NCBI RefSeq assembly: GCF_918797505.1 | Contig: NC_092797.1 | Span: forward strand, 35,043,372-35,107,371 | Length of the DNA: 64,000 bases | Source: Bemisia tabaci | Lineage: Eukaryota > Arthropoda > Insecta > Hemiptera > Aleyrodidae | Reading direction: 5' to 3' | Shown here: in pieces, positions 12,095 through 23,470 of the stretch | Layout of the letters: each line of letters opens with the position of its first letter | Numbering within the stretch: the stretch's first letter is position 1 | Notes under the pieces: model-generated | Told to the model about the DNA's origin: nothing | The model's database searches: none | Seen by the model: only the letters and a program-made list of their open reading frames with translations | Translations under genes and position numbers: made by a program

Positions 12095-15000
12095 CTTTCA
12101 GCACAAAATACTTGCGAATTGTTACATTCAAAACATCTGGAAATTTTTTATTTTTTTTTTGGGGGGGGGGGCACATGATACTATTTTCAGTTCTATGAGG
12201 GCCAGGCCCCCCTGGACTCCCCCTTTGTTTGTCTATGGCAAGGGAGTTGAGCCATTGAAGTCGAGGATGCCCAGACTGGAGACCCTCAGCATCTGACGAC
12301 GGAAGAAAATGAAACGCAGTTACTAAATATATCCGTCTGTACTGAAATCTTAGATAGAAATCTAGATAGAAATTTTCCAAGAAGTATACTTCTTTGAAAA
12401 TTTAAGAAGAACTCTACAGTGCCCCAGCGTGTTTCTGAAAATCTATTCACCTTTTGCGAAATTTTTAGGGTAAATTTTCACTTTTTCTTACGAAACAAGG
12501 GTTGCCTGTGAATTCGTAGTGGTTTTTCACGGGTAACACGGGCCCCGGTACCAGGGACCCAGTATCCCCCCCCTTGTGGCGGGCCTGCTTCTCTGACTGG
12601 TTGAGCTTAAAGGATGTGCCCGATTACGGGGCCTATTTAGTCTAAGAAGTTTAGGGGTCCTAGCATGATTAGCCTTTTGGTGTAGATCCTAAGACATTAA
12701 ACACCCAAATCAGCTGAGCTTGTATTTATATAGGGAATTGCAGGCACTTGAATTTCACTGATTTTAGGAATATCATAAGTTTAAACTTACTTAAACAGAA
12801 AACAAAATGTAAAATGCTAAGGATTTGACAATTCTGTTGAAGTAAATTTTAGCGCTGAGTACAAAAATGGCTTCAGTTTTTCCTTATTTCCACTAATGTG
12901 TGTTTACCGGAAAATCGAGATTTTCTTTTTAAAAAACGGGGTTTCCTAAGGAAGCAACAATGTTCCGGATTTTTCTTTTCGGATTTTTTTTCATTTTTTG
13001 ATGATGAAGCCGAAAATAATTGTAAATTGTTTTGTCGCCCACCAATCTTTTGTAAAATCAAATTTTCAAAAAAAGAGAGAAAAAAAAGGTGAATTGTTCA
13101 AGTGTTGTATTTTTTTTTTTTTTTTTTTTTTTTCAGAAAATTATTAGGTGGTGGAAAGAAACAAAGATTTTCCACGGCTTTAGAATTAAAAAGGAAGTTG
13201 AAGTGGTTCAAATATTTCTTTGCAGAAAATTCGAATCCGTCTCCGAAAAATTGAAAACCGTTATCACTCTAAATATCACACATTACCATTAATTCGCAAT
13301 ATTTGTACGCACTCGGTTAATAACTACCGATTTTAAACGATCAGTAGAATGAGTTCCATGGATTAGAAAGATTGGCAATTCCCAATACAGTGAATAATTG
13401 CCTCTCATTTTAATGTTAGGTAGTGCTTTAAATTGCAATAAGAGGAACTCCTTCGATTAGTAGATAGGCAACAACATACACCGATCCGATTCAGTGAGTA
13501 GCAATTCGACCGCGTAATTGCTATTCATTGCGACCTGTGCTTCTCGGACAGGTGCCCTGATATTGTTAAGCCAATATTACGCAAAAAGTAACTTCCTAAT
13601 TCTTCTGAGTTATTGAGGTAAGCACGAATAAGCATTGAGAAATCAATTGAAAATGGTAAAGTCAGTTTGGAGCTAAAAAAGTACAAAAGTTGGATTATTA
13701 TTTTTGCAAAAAATTCTCTTTGCCATTAAGTGAGAGAAATTTGTTGAATAAGCCTCCACGGTTTTTTAAACAAAAAAACTTCCTACCTGTAGAACTGAAA
13801 CGGTAAATTGCGGTACGTCCGGGATTATCCAAATCAGTACAAGGCTTATTTTAAATATAATCAGCTCGAGGCTGGAAAGAATCGAAAAAATCTTATGATA
13901 GTTCTTTGTCTTTTCAGATAATAAAGACAAGTATAACGCAAAAAGATCTAACACATCTCATCCAGATGGACGTAATTTTTATCTTGATCTCGGCCAAGGC
14001 ACGTTTGGCGGTAATTTGACTGGAATTTTAACCATCGACACTTTCAAGGTAAGCATAGATAGCGTAAACATAGTGAAAACATTCGAATGCAAATGTTATT
14101 TCTCGTTCTTACTCATAGCATATAAAAATTTGAAATCTGTGTGTAAATAGAGCAATGTAACTGAATCAGGAAACGAGATCCACAGATGATTTTAGGACTA
14201 AGCGGGCTGAATGGGACCTCGTCCCTCAGAATTTTTCACGACACTTCCAGCAAATGTAGGGGATTTCCGAAATAACCGTGTGACATGTCATCTAGGACAT
14301 TTTATTTCAGTAATTTTGTCGATAAGAGCAGTAAAAATTCCTCCTAACACGTCATAGTTTTAGAAAAACTTATGGGGGCTACCCAGAGCGCTCCGTGGTA
14401 TGATTGTTGCCTATAGGATTAAATTTAAGGCGAATGGATGATATCTATCAATAGGTTCACTCGTGGTATATTATTTTGCCGTTCATGGAGTGAGATCAAT
14501 GTGTATTTTTCGAAAAGCAAACTATTCGTGCCCTCCGGGATGTTTGTTGTCTGTGTTGCAAAACTGAAGGCGATATTCAAATGGTCGATACCTATACCGA
14601 TAGACGTTAGCAACATATCGACGGTAAAGCTCGCAAAAGCATGCATCTCGTTTGCCGTGTTTCCGAATTTCCGCTCCCTTTTTAATTTTTTGAAGGAGCA
14701 CAAATCAAGATTATTTCTCAAAGTTTTTACAAAATTTTCTTTGAACAGAGAAGAAAAATCAAGGAGGTTTTAAAGAATTGACGTTGAGTAGTTCTCCATT
14801 TAAAAAATAAAGTATGACAGAAAGTTTGAAGTGTCGCAAACCGAGATACGTGGTCTGGTAGTTTCGCCGTCGATGTACAGTTTTTCGGTTAAAGTGAAGC
14901 TTGTGGAGGGATAGAAATGCGTGCCTTTATAATGGATGACTGGATGACTATTCGCACTCCTGGGTATGTTTCTTGTCTATGCGGCAAAATTGAAGGCGAA

Positions 15001-15542
15001 ATTCAAGAGGACGATGTTTACAAAAAAAAATCACCCATTGTTCATTGGTTCAGTCAAATCACACAGGAGGATGACTATGTTTTCGAATAGCTGTCTATTC
15101 CGGTAATTTCGATTACTTTCGTTACTCTTCATTCCTTCTCTCCGCTTTTTCCTCATCTTTTTCTTTTCCTCTCATTTTAGAGCCTCGCCGGTGTTTGGTG
15201 CAGCCGCTCCTTATGCGCCACTTCCCTCTTAATGCGGCCTTAACAGACTATTAATTGGACGTATTTCTATCAAACGGAACTATGTGCATTAAGACATGAG
15301 CCCTGAGACCCATAAGAATACACGCATAACAGGGCTCACGTCGTAATGAATATAGTTCCGTTTGATAGAAATACGTCCAATTGGATTGCATTTTACAATT
15401 TGGACCTACAAATTCTGGCTCATCTGAAAAAACACTTATGTGCTTAGGGAAACTAATGGCACACATGCTGTTTTTAAACCGGGTTGGAATTTATAGTTCC
15501 TAATTGCAAAATATAGTCCAATTGTATCAACGTGATTTCACT

Positions 15543-15583
<41 letters not shown>

Positions 15584-18437
15584 TTATTTTTTCGATCAAA
15601 TTTCTCATGTTTCCGAAAACCCAATTGACTTCGCACATGATAAGTAATTTTTAAAGCGCCATAACCATTAGTGTGTGCAACGAGAAAAATTTTGCATGGA
15701 TGAGGAGGGGATTTGAACCCCTTTACCCTTTACGGAGATCCAATGGTAATGAGCGACCTCATACCGTTACAGATTCGCTGGGGTTAGGCGGGGCTAGTCC
15801 CGGAGGCTCCCTATAGCTACGCACATGGCTATTACCTGATTTATATAGGGTCTTTGAACAAAATTGGACCGAGTTCATCGAGTTGAAACTGAGAGAAAGA
15901 GCTTTGAAGTTTTATTCATGCATAAGGCTCATAGAAAATAAACTTTAACCCCTCTTTTCACAGACTAATTTCTCTTTTTCGACTTTCAGTTTTTGGCACG
16001 CGGAAGTCAAAAACATTTTTAACTCAATTTTTTCGAAAATGTGTGTTGGTACTGTTGGTTCCTTTCCGATAAATTCGGTCCAATTCAAAATCTGTCAAAA
16101 TCTTCTCCGTGTAAATATGATAAATACTCAATTTCCGAAACTCTGTTGTAAGATATTCCTTTGTGCAAATCGCAACACTTAAAGTCTTTTCTTGATTTTG
16201 TTTCCAGTTTGCTCATATGAATGCAACAAACGTGACTTTCGCGGAGGTCAGCAACATACCTTGGTTCATGTATTTTACTCGCTATGATGGAATTTTGGGA
16301 ATGTCAAGGGGCACGGAAAATTTGCAAGGAGCTCCGCTGATCTGGAGAGAGCTTGTACGTCAGAATAAAATAAAAAGGAACATGTTCAGTCTATATTTAA
16401 ACAGGTACGTTAACTTATACGCAAAAAAAATATGAAAAAATAAAATATAAATATAAATAAATACAAAAAATATATAATGGTCCATGTTGCCTTTATAGAC
16501 CTGTGCAAAGTGTACAGGCCCTTCAGAGGACTTCCCTAAGATCTCTTTGCGCTTTTGTCTTCTCGAATGACTTATACAGGTGCATGGCTATGCATTTGCA
16601 AAAAATGACTTCGGCCGGAATTTTAAGGTATGTATTTTGAAACCGCCTGGACTTGAGACATCCTAAAGAAAATTCCTCTTGCGCATTAAACTCTTTGAAC
16701 TTATTGCGCAGTTTCAAGGAAACAAAGAGCGAAATTGCAAAGATCTCTAAAGCACCGTTACGTGCGGAATATCATTTCAAGACATTTCGCCATTCTGAAA
16801 CTTACAGCTTCCGGGAGGTACATCGACTATGTAAATCCGCAACCACGTATCTTGGTTTGCGATGTAGCAGACTTCCTGTCATACTTCATTTTTTCAAATG
16901 GAGAACTAACTGAACGTCATTTTATGAAATTTTCAGTGACTTTTCTTCGATGTGCAAACAAAATTCTTCAAATACTTCAAGGAATGATGTCGATTCGTTC
17001 TTTCTTTAAAAAAAAATAAAATAGGAGCAGAGATTTTCAAACACCGCAAACGAGATACGTGGTTGCGGACGTACACCGTCGAAATACTGTTCTACTATTC
17101 TGCCGTGCTAAGGAAAAACGCCGTATGAACATTCGAGAGTTGCCAAATTTCCTTCGATAAAACGTTTATTTTCTAGGAACGTTATGAATATTTTTCCTTG
17201 AATTCTTCCGGAACTTCAGGTGAAATTGTGCACAAATTCTCTGAATAATTGGGAGGACAATTTTCACAGGTTTATCAGGAAATTCGTGTTTTATCAAAGA
17301 AATTTGGCAACGTCTGGAGGCTCATACGGCGTTTTTCCTTGGCACGACAGTATTGAGCTGCTCCTGAAATCACCACATGCGTGGGTTATCAAAAATGAGC
17401 AGATTTATATGATGTAAATATTGTAAGTAATAAAGGTCTGCCGATAATGAAATTAGACTCCTTTTTCCGAGATTCTCAAGGCAATCTAGGTACTCTTTAT
17501 GAGCTATTGCTTTGTGATTTTTCACGACTACGGTGCCATGTTTCAGGGACCCAACGAGCGATCGGGCTGGATCCATCTTGATAGGAGCTGCAGATCCACA
17601 TCACTATAATGGGTCAGCGTCAGCGAAAGTTCCACTTACCGGTGACAAATATTGGCAATTCGACATCAAAGAGTATGTTCATCAGCATATTAACGGTTAC
17701 GTTTTGTGCTTCATGTTTCGATGTGGGAATATTATAAATGTTGTGCCATAGCCGAGGTGATAGCCATAAATATCACCGTAGGAAAAATTAACATGGCGAC
17801 GGTCACAACTGAGGGTACAACCCAACACCCCCCTCCCCCCACCCCCACTACATTTTTCTAGCTACGATTGTACAACCGCGTCATCGACACACAAAAAAAT
17901 GATCGTGACGTAATTTTGGTCAAAAAATGAGAAATACAGTTTTCAAAAGATGACATGCAAAATTTAAAAAAAAATGAAAAAGAAAAATGCACCGTAACTG
18001 ACGAAAAATGTTAACAATAGACATGTTTTTTTCTGCAAAAAATAGCTAGTCACGAAGGAATTCAATAGATAACAGCTGTGAAGCACGCAAAATCGGTGCT
18101 CAGGGTTCTTTTTGATTGATCATTTTAACAAACTTCCTTTTATCATATATATCCACATCCGATCAGTCAAATTGCCTCAGTACACGAGATTGCTCGCCCG
18201 AGATTGAGAAGGCTCATACGGTGTTTTTCTTTAGCTCGGCAGTACAGTTGGGGTGCTGAAATCGTGAATCAAAATGGAGCCTTTACCGATGGCCCTATTC
18301 AGACTTAAATCGGAGGCAGTTACCGATTTTTCGACGATTTATTTTCAATGATACTTTCGAGAAATATTACGTTCATGGTCGGAAATAATTTAACATGCGC
18401 CCACTACCGCCAGCTTTAATCGGTAACGTTGGATCAG

Positions 18438-18474
<37 letters not shown>

Positions 18475-21154
18475 CAACGTAACTTCTTCCTATGTCACTT
18501 CTTATGTTAACTTTATCGGCCATGCTTTATCAAATTTCGTAAAACTTTTTCTTACTGATTTTTCTCCAGAAAAATCTTCTAAAAAAAAGCTTCTAGAAAA
18601 ATCGGTAGGAAAAAGTTTTACGAAATTCCTCCGATGTTTCAAATGTGAATGAATAATTTATGCCAACGATAATATAATTGGACCGCGCTAAGCAGAAAGG
18701 GACCAAGCCGAATCAGCTATTGCTAAATTTAATTGGGCAATTCAATATTTTACATGAAAACGGTTGTGCGGAGTTAGGTCCAAATTTCTGTAAACTTCCT
18801 GCATGGCACGAAGCAAATTTCTTAGAATTTTCAAAGGAATCCGCAAAAATAACGTTCTCTTGTAAAAAATTAAATTACCGAATAGAATTTGGCAATACCT
18901 GATGAGGTTTGGTTTTTCTCTGCAGAAAACGCGGTCAAATTAATTTCTACCTCCTCAAGACACCAAAGGCTTTACAAATTTCTCGAAGACCTTAACGCAG
19001 GGGTAAGATGCTAAGCAAAAATTAATAAATGTAAAATGTTAAAAAATGTAATATGTTTAAACGTTTTCTTCGCTTAATTTTGACAGCCTGGGCTTCACGT
19101 ACGTCAAGAACAAGAAAAAGAAGAGGAAACCAGTGTTAGAGTTTTGCAAAGATTCCTGTCTTGCTAAATTAGCTTCTGGTGGGAACATCATAATTGGCCC
19201 TACCGCGGCAATCAATCAGATACATCAGCTTATTGGGGCACAGCCGTTCTTTTTCGGATTTTACCGTGTAAGGGACTTTACTCATTACTCTCAATATCTC
19301 ATTGTTTTTCCTCGTAGTCCAGAGTAACGAAAATATTGAAATAATTATGCAGTTTAATGTAATGAAGTTGCAATTTGTACCGAGAAACTGCGAATTGTTT
19401 GCATAATTTGGTCGATAAATACCAATTTTGATCATAATCAATTAAATGAGGTTCATGTGTGAGGAAGATAGTAGGCCATTTGCAGAAGAAAAAAAAGTGC
19501 AACGTATTTCAATTTTATTGTAGGTAATACATTTTTACAATAAGAATCCTATCTATTAGTGAAGAGATAACAAGTAGGTACATCAGCCACAACAACACTC
19601 AGGTACAATAACAATATTTTTACCATGTGCTTAATTCCAATTTATTGCAACCTTTGTTGCTTGGAATTTAGGCTCTCTGACCACTAAAATTTGCGTTTCC
19701 GTCATAGCCCATGCATTGTCGGCCATTATGTCGACTTTTACCAAGATCATATGCAAAATAATTTTCTCTGCCGTGAGACAACCAAAATATACAACTAATA
19801 CAGCTTTTCCTTTGAAATATCTCTTTCTTCCTTTGTGCTTGCATTATTAAACATCTTTTTCTCTCCCCATTTTTCTTTTTCTATCGCTCCCTTCCTTCCT
19901 TCCTTCCTTCCTTCCTTCCTTCCTTCCTTCCTTCCTTCCTTCCTTCCTTCTTCCTTCCTTCCTTCCTTCCTTCCTTCCTTCCTTCCTTCCTTCCTTCCTT
20001 CCCTCCTTCCTTCCCTCCTTCCTTCCTTCCTTCCTTCCTTCCCTCCTTCTTCCCTCCCTCCCCCCACTCTCCCTTTTCCGTGGTCTCTGACTTCAACCAT
20101 CGGAATATCAGTAACAATGGAATGATACAACTATTCAAGCTTCCGTGTGTTGCAGTATCATTCTCAATTGAAGGCATTTTTTCTCTCGTAGGGTCAGACT
20201 ACAGAAGTAGAGAGAGACCTCACTTCTCATGCCTCTTTCCCACTCCCTCCCTTCATCATCTCTCCATCTGTTTCATTTCCTAGATATGTCTAAAATTTAA
20301 TACCTGCTACGAGTGCTATATATTATGGAAATAAGGAGCAAGTGGTCTTTGTATGTATAAGTAAGTCGCTGTTAAAGAAAAACCATTATCTTTTTGTCTC
20401 CTCCTTCTCTTGTCTTTTTTTTTTCTCTCCCTTACTTTCATAATCATTAATCATAATTTTAGTCACAAAAAGCTTCGTACAACTACACAAGAAACGGCGA
20501 CCAATACATAATTCATATTATTGTCCATTGCTACCGTTTTTCAGGTGCCGTGCGAGAACATCGCAAAACTTCCAGAACTTTATTTTTCTTTTGGGAATAA
20601 AGATATTGTCCTCTACGGGGAACAATATATTCAGCAGGTAAATATATCTCAAAGCTTTTCAATACATGTGCCTCTGTGAGAATCGTGCGTTATGATACAT
20701 TTTTTCAGGCAAAATTAATACATTCACATTTTTATGTGATACAATTTTTAAGAAGACAAAATTCTTGGCGTATTGATGATCGTGATCTAAGTTCATGCAA
20801 TTCAAATGGAAAGCAGTTGGAATGACGTTAGCTTTCAAAAAAACTTGCTGCGTCATTAAAACGGAACAGCCTACAAGTAAAAAAAAAAACAATTCCGATG
20901 ACCATTTTGCCCCCTTCTCATCTTAGGAAACTTTTAATGCTACAAAAATAGCTTTGGTTGAATGAAAATAATTGTTGTGTTCTTCTTTTTTTCAGATTTT
21001 TTACAATGGCTATGTTTTGTGCCTATCAACTTTCGCACCACAGGATGGGAAAGAATGGATTTTCGGCATTCCTTTGCTCTCAAAATATTATACAATTTAC
21101 GATTTCGATCAAAACACAATTTCAATAACAGATTATAAAACGCATGAGGCCTAG
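7505..21154 (+). CDS. Cathepsin D/pepsin-like secreted protein, probable pseudo-aspartic protease
   Basis: Ten exons join in phase to 486 aa: 7505-7611, 7662-7747, 8457-8716, 11689-11809, 13918-14048, 16208-16404, 17547-17672, 19087-19267, 20545-20637, 20996-21154. The first Met opens a hydrophobic signal peptide (FLVWTFFCLFF), then a long propeptide-like region to about residue 150. Family A1 landmarks follow: FVIDTSWADTWV with first catalytic D173 (DTS, not DTG), YDGILGM at 261-267, IIIGPTAAINQIHQLIGA after residue 376, and WIFGIPLLSKYYTIYDFD near the end. Where the second catalytic DTGT should stand it reads A372-S-G-G, and the flap Tyr position is Leu (L216, in DLGQG). A basic run (KKKKRK) lies at 352-357. 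The family hydrolyses peptides in acidic compartments, but with one catalytic Asp lost this copy is unlikely to do so. Introns are intact and no frameshift was seen, so it looks like a retained gene. Confidence 0.88.
8195..8345. repeat. Family A palindromic intron repeat (partial copy)
   Basis: Contains the family core (AAGAAAAGAGAAAATCAAGG, about 8195-8214) followed by a terminal module CATCGCAAACGTAGATAAGTGG (about 8284-8305, written here only as a marker of position). It shares these blocks with copies near 14.8, 17.0, 28.9, 47.5, 50.1 and 59.8 kb. It sits just upstream of exon 3 of the aspartic-protease-like gene. Confidence 0.5.
9165..9375. repeat. Tandem repeat, 3 units of about 70-79 bp, with a palindromic core
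   Basis: Three units each carry GCAATGCGTGAAGTAT and CTTGTAGGCGC, starting near 9177, 9247 and 9325. The first holds a perfect hairpin, GCGTGAAGTATTCACGC; units 2 and 3 have drifted in one arm. It is strikingly GC-rich against its surroundings. The module recurs at 22.4-23.0 and 24.5 kb. Confidence 0.7.
9824..10215. repeat. Tandem repeat of about 188 bp (two full units plus a start)
   Basis: GTCGCGTATTTTT begins units at about 9825, 10012 and 10201. Within units the blocks CTCATCTCGCCCAACGAAAA, ACCAAAGAAATTCT and ACATGTCCAGAAAATTCAGG recur in order. Units 1 and 2 are clearly homologous; the third breaks off after about 20 bases. Located in intron 3 of the aspartic-protease-like gene. Confidence 0.75.
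11821..12600. repeat. Homopolymer-rich inverted-repeat region in intron 4
   Basis: Starts 12 bases after exon 4 with a run of about 26 A, followed by a T run of about 31 at 12060 and a T-then-G run at 12148-12171. A GC-rich block around GGGCCCTGGTACCAG at about 11910 is matched in inverted orientation by CCCCGGTACCAGGGACCC at about 12543, which suggests a decayed fold-back element. No coding sequence was recognised. Confidence 0.45.
14735..14885. repeat. Family A palindromic intron repeat (partial copy)
   Basis: Carries the core AAATCAAGGAGGTTTTAAAG and the terminal module TCGCAAACCGAGATACGTGG followed by TTTCGCCGTCGATG. The same blocks occur at 8.3, 17.0, 50.1 and 59.8 kb. Lies in intron 5 of the aspartic-protease-like gene. 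Confidence 0.55.
15257..15380. repeat. Hairpin element with about 30-bp arms
   Basis: GGACGTATTTCTATCAAACG followed by GAACTAT begins at about 15258; its reverse complement ends at about 15378, separated by about 65 bases. A related GGACGTATTTCTATCAAACG copy occurs at about 22116, with a diverged inverted partner at about 22250, so this is a dispersed element rather than a chance palindrome. Confidence 0.65.
15381..15521. repeat. Family C short palindromic element, copy 1
   Basis: Begins TTGGATTGCATTTTACAATT and ends AATTGCAAAATATAGTCCAA, an imperfect inverted pair about 140 bp apart. A similar element occupies 32296-32440 in an intron of the PTPA gene. It directly abuts the hairpin element at 15257-15380. 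Confidence 0.55.
15541..15830 (-). mobile_element. Probable tRNA-derived SINE (minus strand) with 42-nt poly(A) tail
   Basis: Read on the minus strand there is a pol III B-box/T-arm-like block GGGGTTCAAATCCCC at about 15707-15721, preceded by a tRNA-like region up to about 15800. It is followed, some 125 bases on, by an uninterrupted poly(A) run (T run on the plus strand at about 15541-15582). Head, body and tail order fit a tRNA-derived SINE. I could not fold a full cloverleaf or find a clear A box, so a functional tRNA gene is unlikely. Target-site duplications were not resolved and the 5' boundary is approximate. Confidence 0.5.
16820..17090. repeat. Family A palindromic element, fuller copy
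   Basis: The left end reads CGACTATGTAAATCCGCAAC, then CACGTATCTTGGTTTGCG; the right end reads CGCAAACGAGATACGTGGTT, then GCGGACGTACACCGTCG. These are inverted matches about 270 bp apart. The interior CAGACTTCCTGTCATACTTC is shared with copies at 28.85 and 50.0 kb. Located in intron 6 of the aspartic-protease-like gene. Confidence 0.65.
17099..17353. repeat. Palindromic element with about 70-bp inverted ends (family E)
   Basis: Left end GGAAAAACGCCGTATGAAC and GTTGCCAAATTTCCTTCGAT are mirrored on the right by AAGAAATTTGGCAACG and CTCATACGGCGTTTTTCC. A solo end, CTCATACGGTGTTTTTCTTT, is found at about 18210. It ends about 190 bases upstream of exon 7 of the aspartic-protease-like gene. Confidence 0.6.
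18440..18471. repeat. (CA)n microsatellite
   Basis: About 15 uninterrupted CA units followed by AAAA, in intron 7 of the aspartic-protease-like gene. Confidence 0.9.
18677..18940. mobile_element. 264-bp MITE with TA target duplication, copy 1
   Basis: Starts ATTGGACCGCGCTAAGCAG and ends CTGCAGAAAACGCGGTCAAAT, an imperfect terminal inverted pair with further matching inward (CAGCTATTGC...AATTTAA against AATTTGGCAATACCTGATG). It is flanked by TA on both sides. The second copy at 26742-27001 has the same ends and the same TA flanks. TA duplication fits non-autonomous Tc1/mariner-type elements; no transposase is present. Confidence 0.75.
19888..20066. repeat. (CCTT)n polypyrimidine microsatellite
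   Basis: About 175 bases of CCTT units with a few CTT and CCCT interruptions, in intron 8 of the aspartic-protease-like gene. It creates open frames on both strands (PSFL and EGRK repeats) that are artefacts of the repeat. Confidence 0.95.
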
Positions 21155-21229
21155 AATGCATCCGCGTCATAAAATGATTGATACTTTCAATGATAAATTT
21201 ATATTTTTCGCAGCCCATAAGAAGGAAGG

Positions 21230-21235
21230 AATAAA
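21230..21235 (+). terminator. Candidate poly(A) signal of the aspartic-protease-like gene
   Basis: AATAAA occurs 76 bases after the TAG stop at 21152-21154, a normal distance for a short insect 3' UTR. Confidence 0.6.
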
Positions 21236-21384
21236 ATGTGTTTAAATACATCATGTAATTTATTACTATCCCAATGGAGTGCGACTGCGTATTGTAAAGG
21301 ACTAAAGGTAATTATGGAATCCAAAGAGGCTGATTGAATGCTCTTTCTCTAATGCAGCAATTTTGTCTTGCCCATTTTTGGGGA

Positions 21385-21745
21385 GTTGAGCTTTTTCCCC
21401 GGAAAATTGAGTTTTCCGTTGAAGTCCTTCTTTTAGAGACTTCGCTTTCCTCCTTTTTGGAAAATTAAATTTCTTAGAAAATCCCGGTGAAATAGAGAGA
21501 TGATAGTTATATCATTTTCGGACTCAGCGCAAAAAAAGATATCAGGAACACCTATCACATTTTGAGCATTTTTTTCGGTAAACTGAGTTTTCCACCGAAG
21601 TTCTTTTTTTAGAGACGGGAAAATTCGAATTGCCAGGAAATCCCAATGAAACAGGAGGAAAATAGTTATCATTTCCGGTCTCAGTGCATAAAAGGATATA
21701 GGAAACACGTACGTCCGCCAAATGTTGAGCTTTTTTCCGACACAT
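21385..21745. repeat. Two tandem units of about 180 bp
   Basis: Blocks TGAGTTTTCC, GAAGT.CTT.TTTTAGAGAC, GGAAAATT, AAATCCC.TGAAA and TAGTTATATCATTT or a close variant recur in the same order at about 21405-21560 and 21585-21740. It lies downstream of the aspartic-protease-like gene. The similar minus-strand open frames across both units are a consequence of the duplication. Confidence 0.65.
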
Positions 21746-22105
21746 ACTTGTGCGAATACACGAGACTTAGTCATTTACCCCTTATAAATCTTATCCGGAT
21801 GTTCCACCGTTAAAAAGGAAGGGGGAAAAAATTCATAAGATGTTTGATTGGCCGTATCCTACCTATTTTTTGCTGCTGTCGCCGAATATACTTTTGTCTT
21901 TTCCTGACTCACATCTATTATATCCTGAAAAACGCAATTTTCAGTGTTCTTCATCCTGCCTCATCTAGTAGCCTCATCCCGGGCAAAAAGTTAAGAAAAA
22001 ATAAAATAAAAGTAAATACCTTCAAAAAAGACCTGTCTACCGCACGGGTATCGGGGTATATATTATCTCATTTGGCTGAAACTTGGCAGAGGGTCTTCAT
22101 TATCT

Positions 22106-22275
22106 TTTGTCAAATGGACGTATTTCTATCAAACGGACCTAAGCGCCTTAGGGTGAGGAAGGTAGAGGGGGGCTTGGATTAGAGGCAGAATCGGGCGTCC
22201 GGCGTCCGGCTTATTCCGTCCTATACTTGCAATGCTTTTCCATGGCGCATAGGTCCGTTTGACAGAACGCGCTAT
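22106..22275. repeat. Second GGACGTATTTCTATCAAACG hairpin-type element
   Basis: Contains GGACGTATTTCTATCAAACG near 22116 and an inverted, diverged partner GGTCCGTTTGACAGAACGCG near 22251, the same end module as the hairpin at 15257-15380. The interior differs. Confidence 0.5.
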
Positions 22276-22309
22276 CCGGGAAATGTCTATAAAAATTCTC
22301 ACAGTATAA

Positions 22310-23470
22310 TTATTGTAATCTCCCGTCACATTCTTACGGCGCAATGATACAACTATTCGAGCTCTCCGGAATGCGTGAGGTATCACGCCGCATTTGAAGG
22401 CGTTTTCAAGACAGCCAAATTCCGCTACCCGGAATATCCTTTTGAATATAGTTCATATTCTTCTGTTATATTCCGTACCACTTGTTTATTTTTAATCCTC
22501 GTATAAAAACCACCCATTTGCTAAATACAATTCTAGCTGGAGCGACTTCAGCTATGCATTCACCACTGCAAAAATATCAAAGGAAATCGACAAGCCGAGT
22601 ATGTATGGAGGCTATGTCAATAATTGTAATCTTCCGTCACATTCTTACGGCGCAATGATACAACTATTTGAGCTCTCCGGAATGCGTGAGGTATCACGCC
22701 GCAGTTGAAGGCGTTTTCAAAACAGCCAAGTTCCGATACCCGGATTATCGTTTTGCAAAGTTCTTATTATTATATTTTATTTCCTACCATTTGTTTGTTT
22801 TCAATCCTCCTATAAATCTACTCATTTGCTGAATACACTTCTGGCTGGAGCTTATTTTAGCTATGCATTCACGACTACTAAAATGTCAAAGGAAATCGAC
22901 AAGACTAGCGTGTATGAAGGCTATTTCAATTGTAATCTGCCGTCGCATTTCTAAGGCGCAATGATACGACTATTTGAACTCTCCGGAATGCGTGAGGTAT
23001 CACGCCGCATTTGAAGGCGTTTTCAAAACGGCCAAGTTTCGATATCAGGTTTGTAGTTTCGCGAGAAATTGGAGCACAAAATTAATGGAATGACTGATTG
23101 TACGAGCTCATGCAACTCAATAAATTGGTGTTTTATTTGACTGAAGCGTTGAAAAACAGTTCGGTCAGAAATTTAAATCAACCTACGGTCCATTATATAG
23201 TTCATATTCGGGTGTTTTGTTCCTTACCACTTGTTTATTTTTAATCCTCGTCAGCCAAATTCCGATACCCGGATTATCCTTTTGAATAGTTCATATTCTT
23301 TTGTTATATTCCGTACCACTTGTTTATTTTTAATCCTCGTATAAAAACCACCCATTCGCTAAATACAATTCTAGCTGGAGCGCACTTCAGCTATGCATTC
23401 ACCACTGCAAAAAATGTCAAAGGAAATCGACAAGCCCAGCGTGTATCGAGGCTATTTCAATCGAGGACAC
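22310..23470. repeat. Tandem array of about 308-bp units (two full, two partial)
   Basis: Units start with ATTGTAATC at about 22312, 22622 and 22927. They contain GGCGCAATGATACAACTATT, CTCTCCGGAATGCGTGAGGT, CCACTTGTTTATTTTTAATC and AAAGGAAATCGACAAG in fixed order. The third unit is interrupted near 23045 by unrelated sequence and a further partial unit covers about 23247-23465. Each full unit has the palindrome GCGTGAGGTATCACGC. No gene was recognised within it. Confidence 0.8.

Noticed and set aside
15690..15800. A functional tRNA gene on the minus strand
   Set aside because: Only the T-arm/B-box is convincing; no full cloverleaf or matched acceptor stem could be formed, and the nearby poly(A) run favours a SINE.
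19795..20177. Long open frames on both strands encoding EGRK and PSFL repeats
   Set aside because: They are translations of the (CCTT)n microsatellite; any frame through it stays open.
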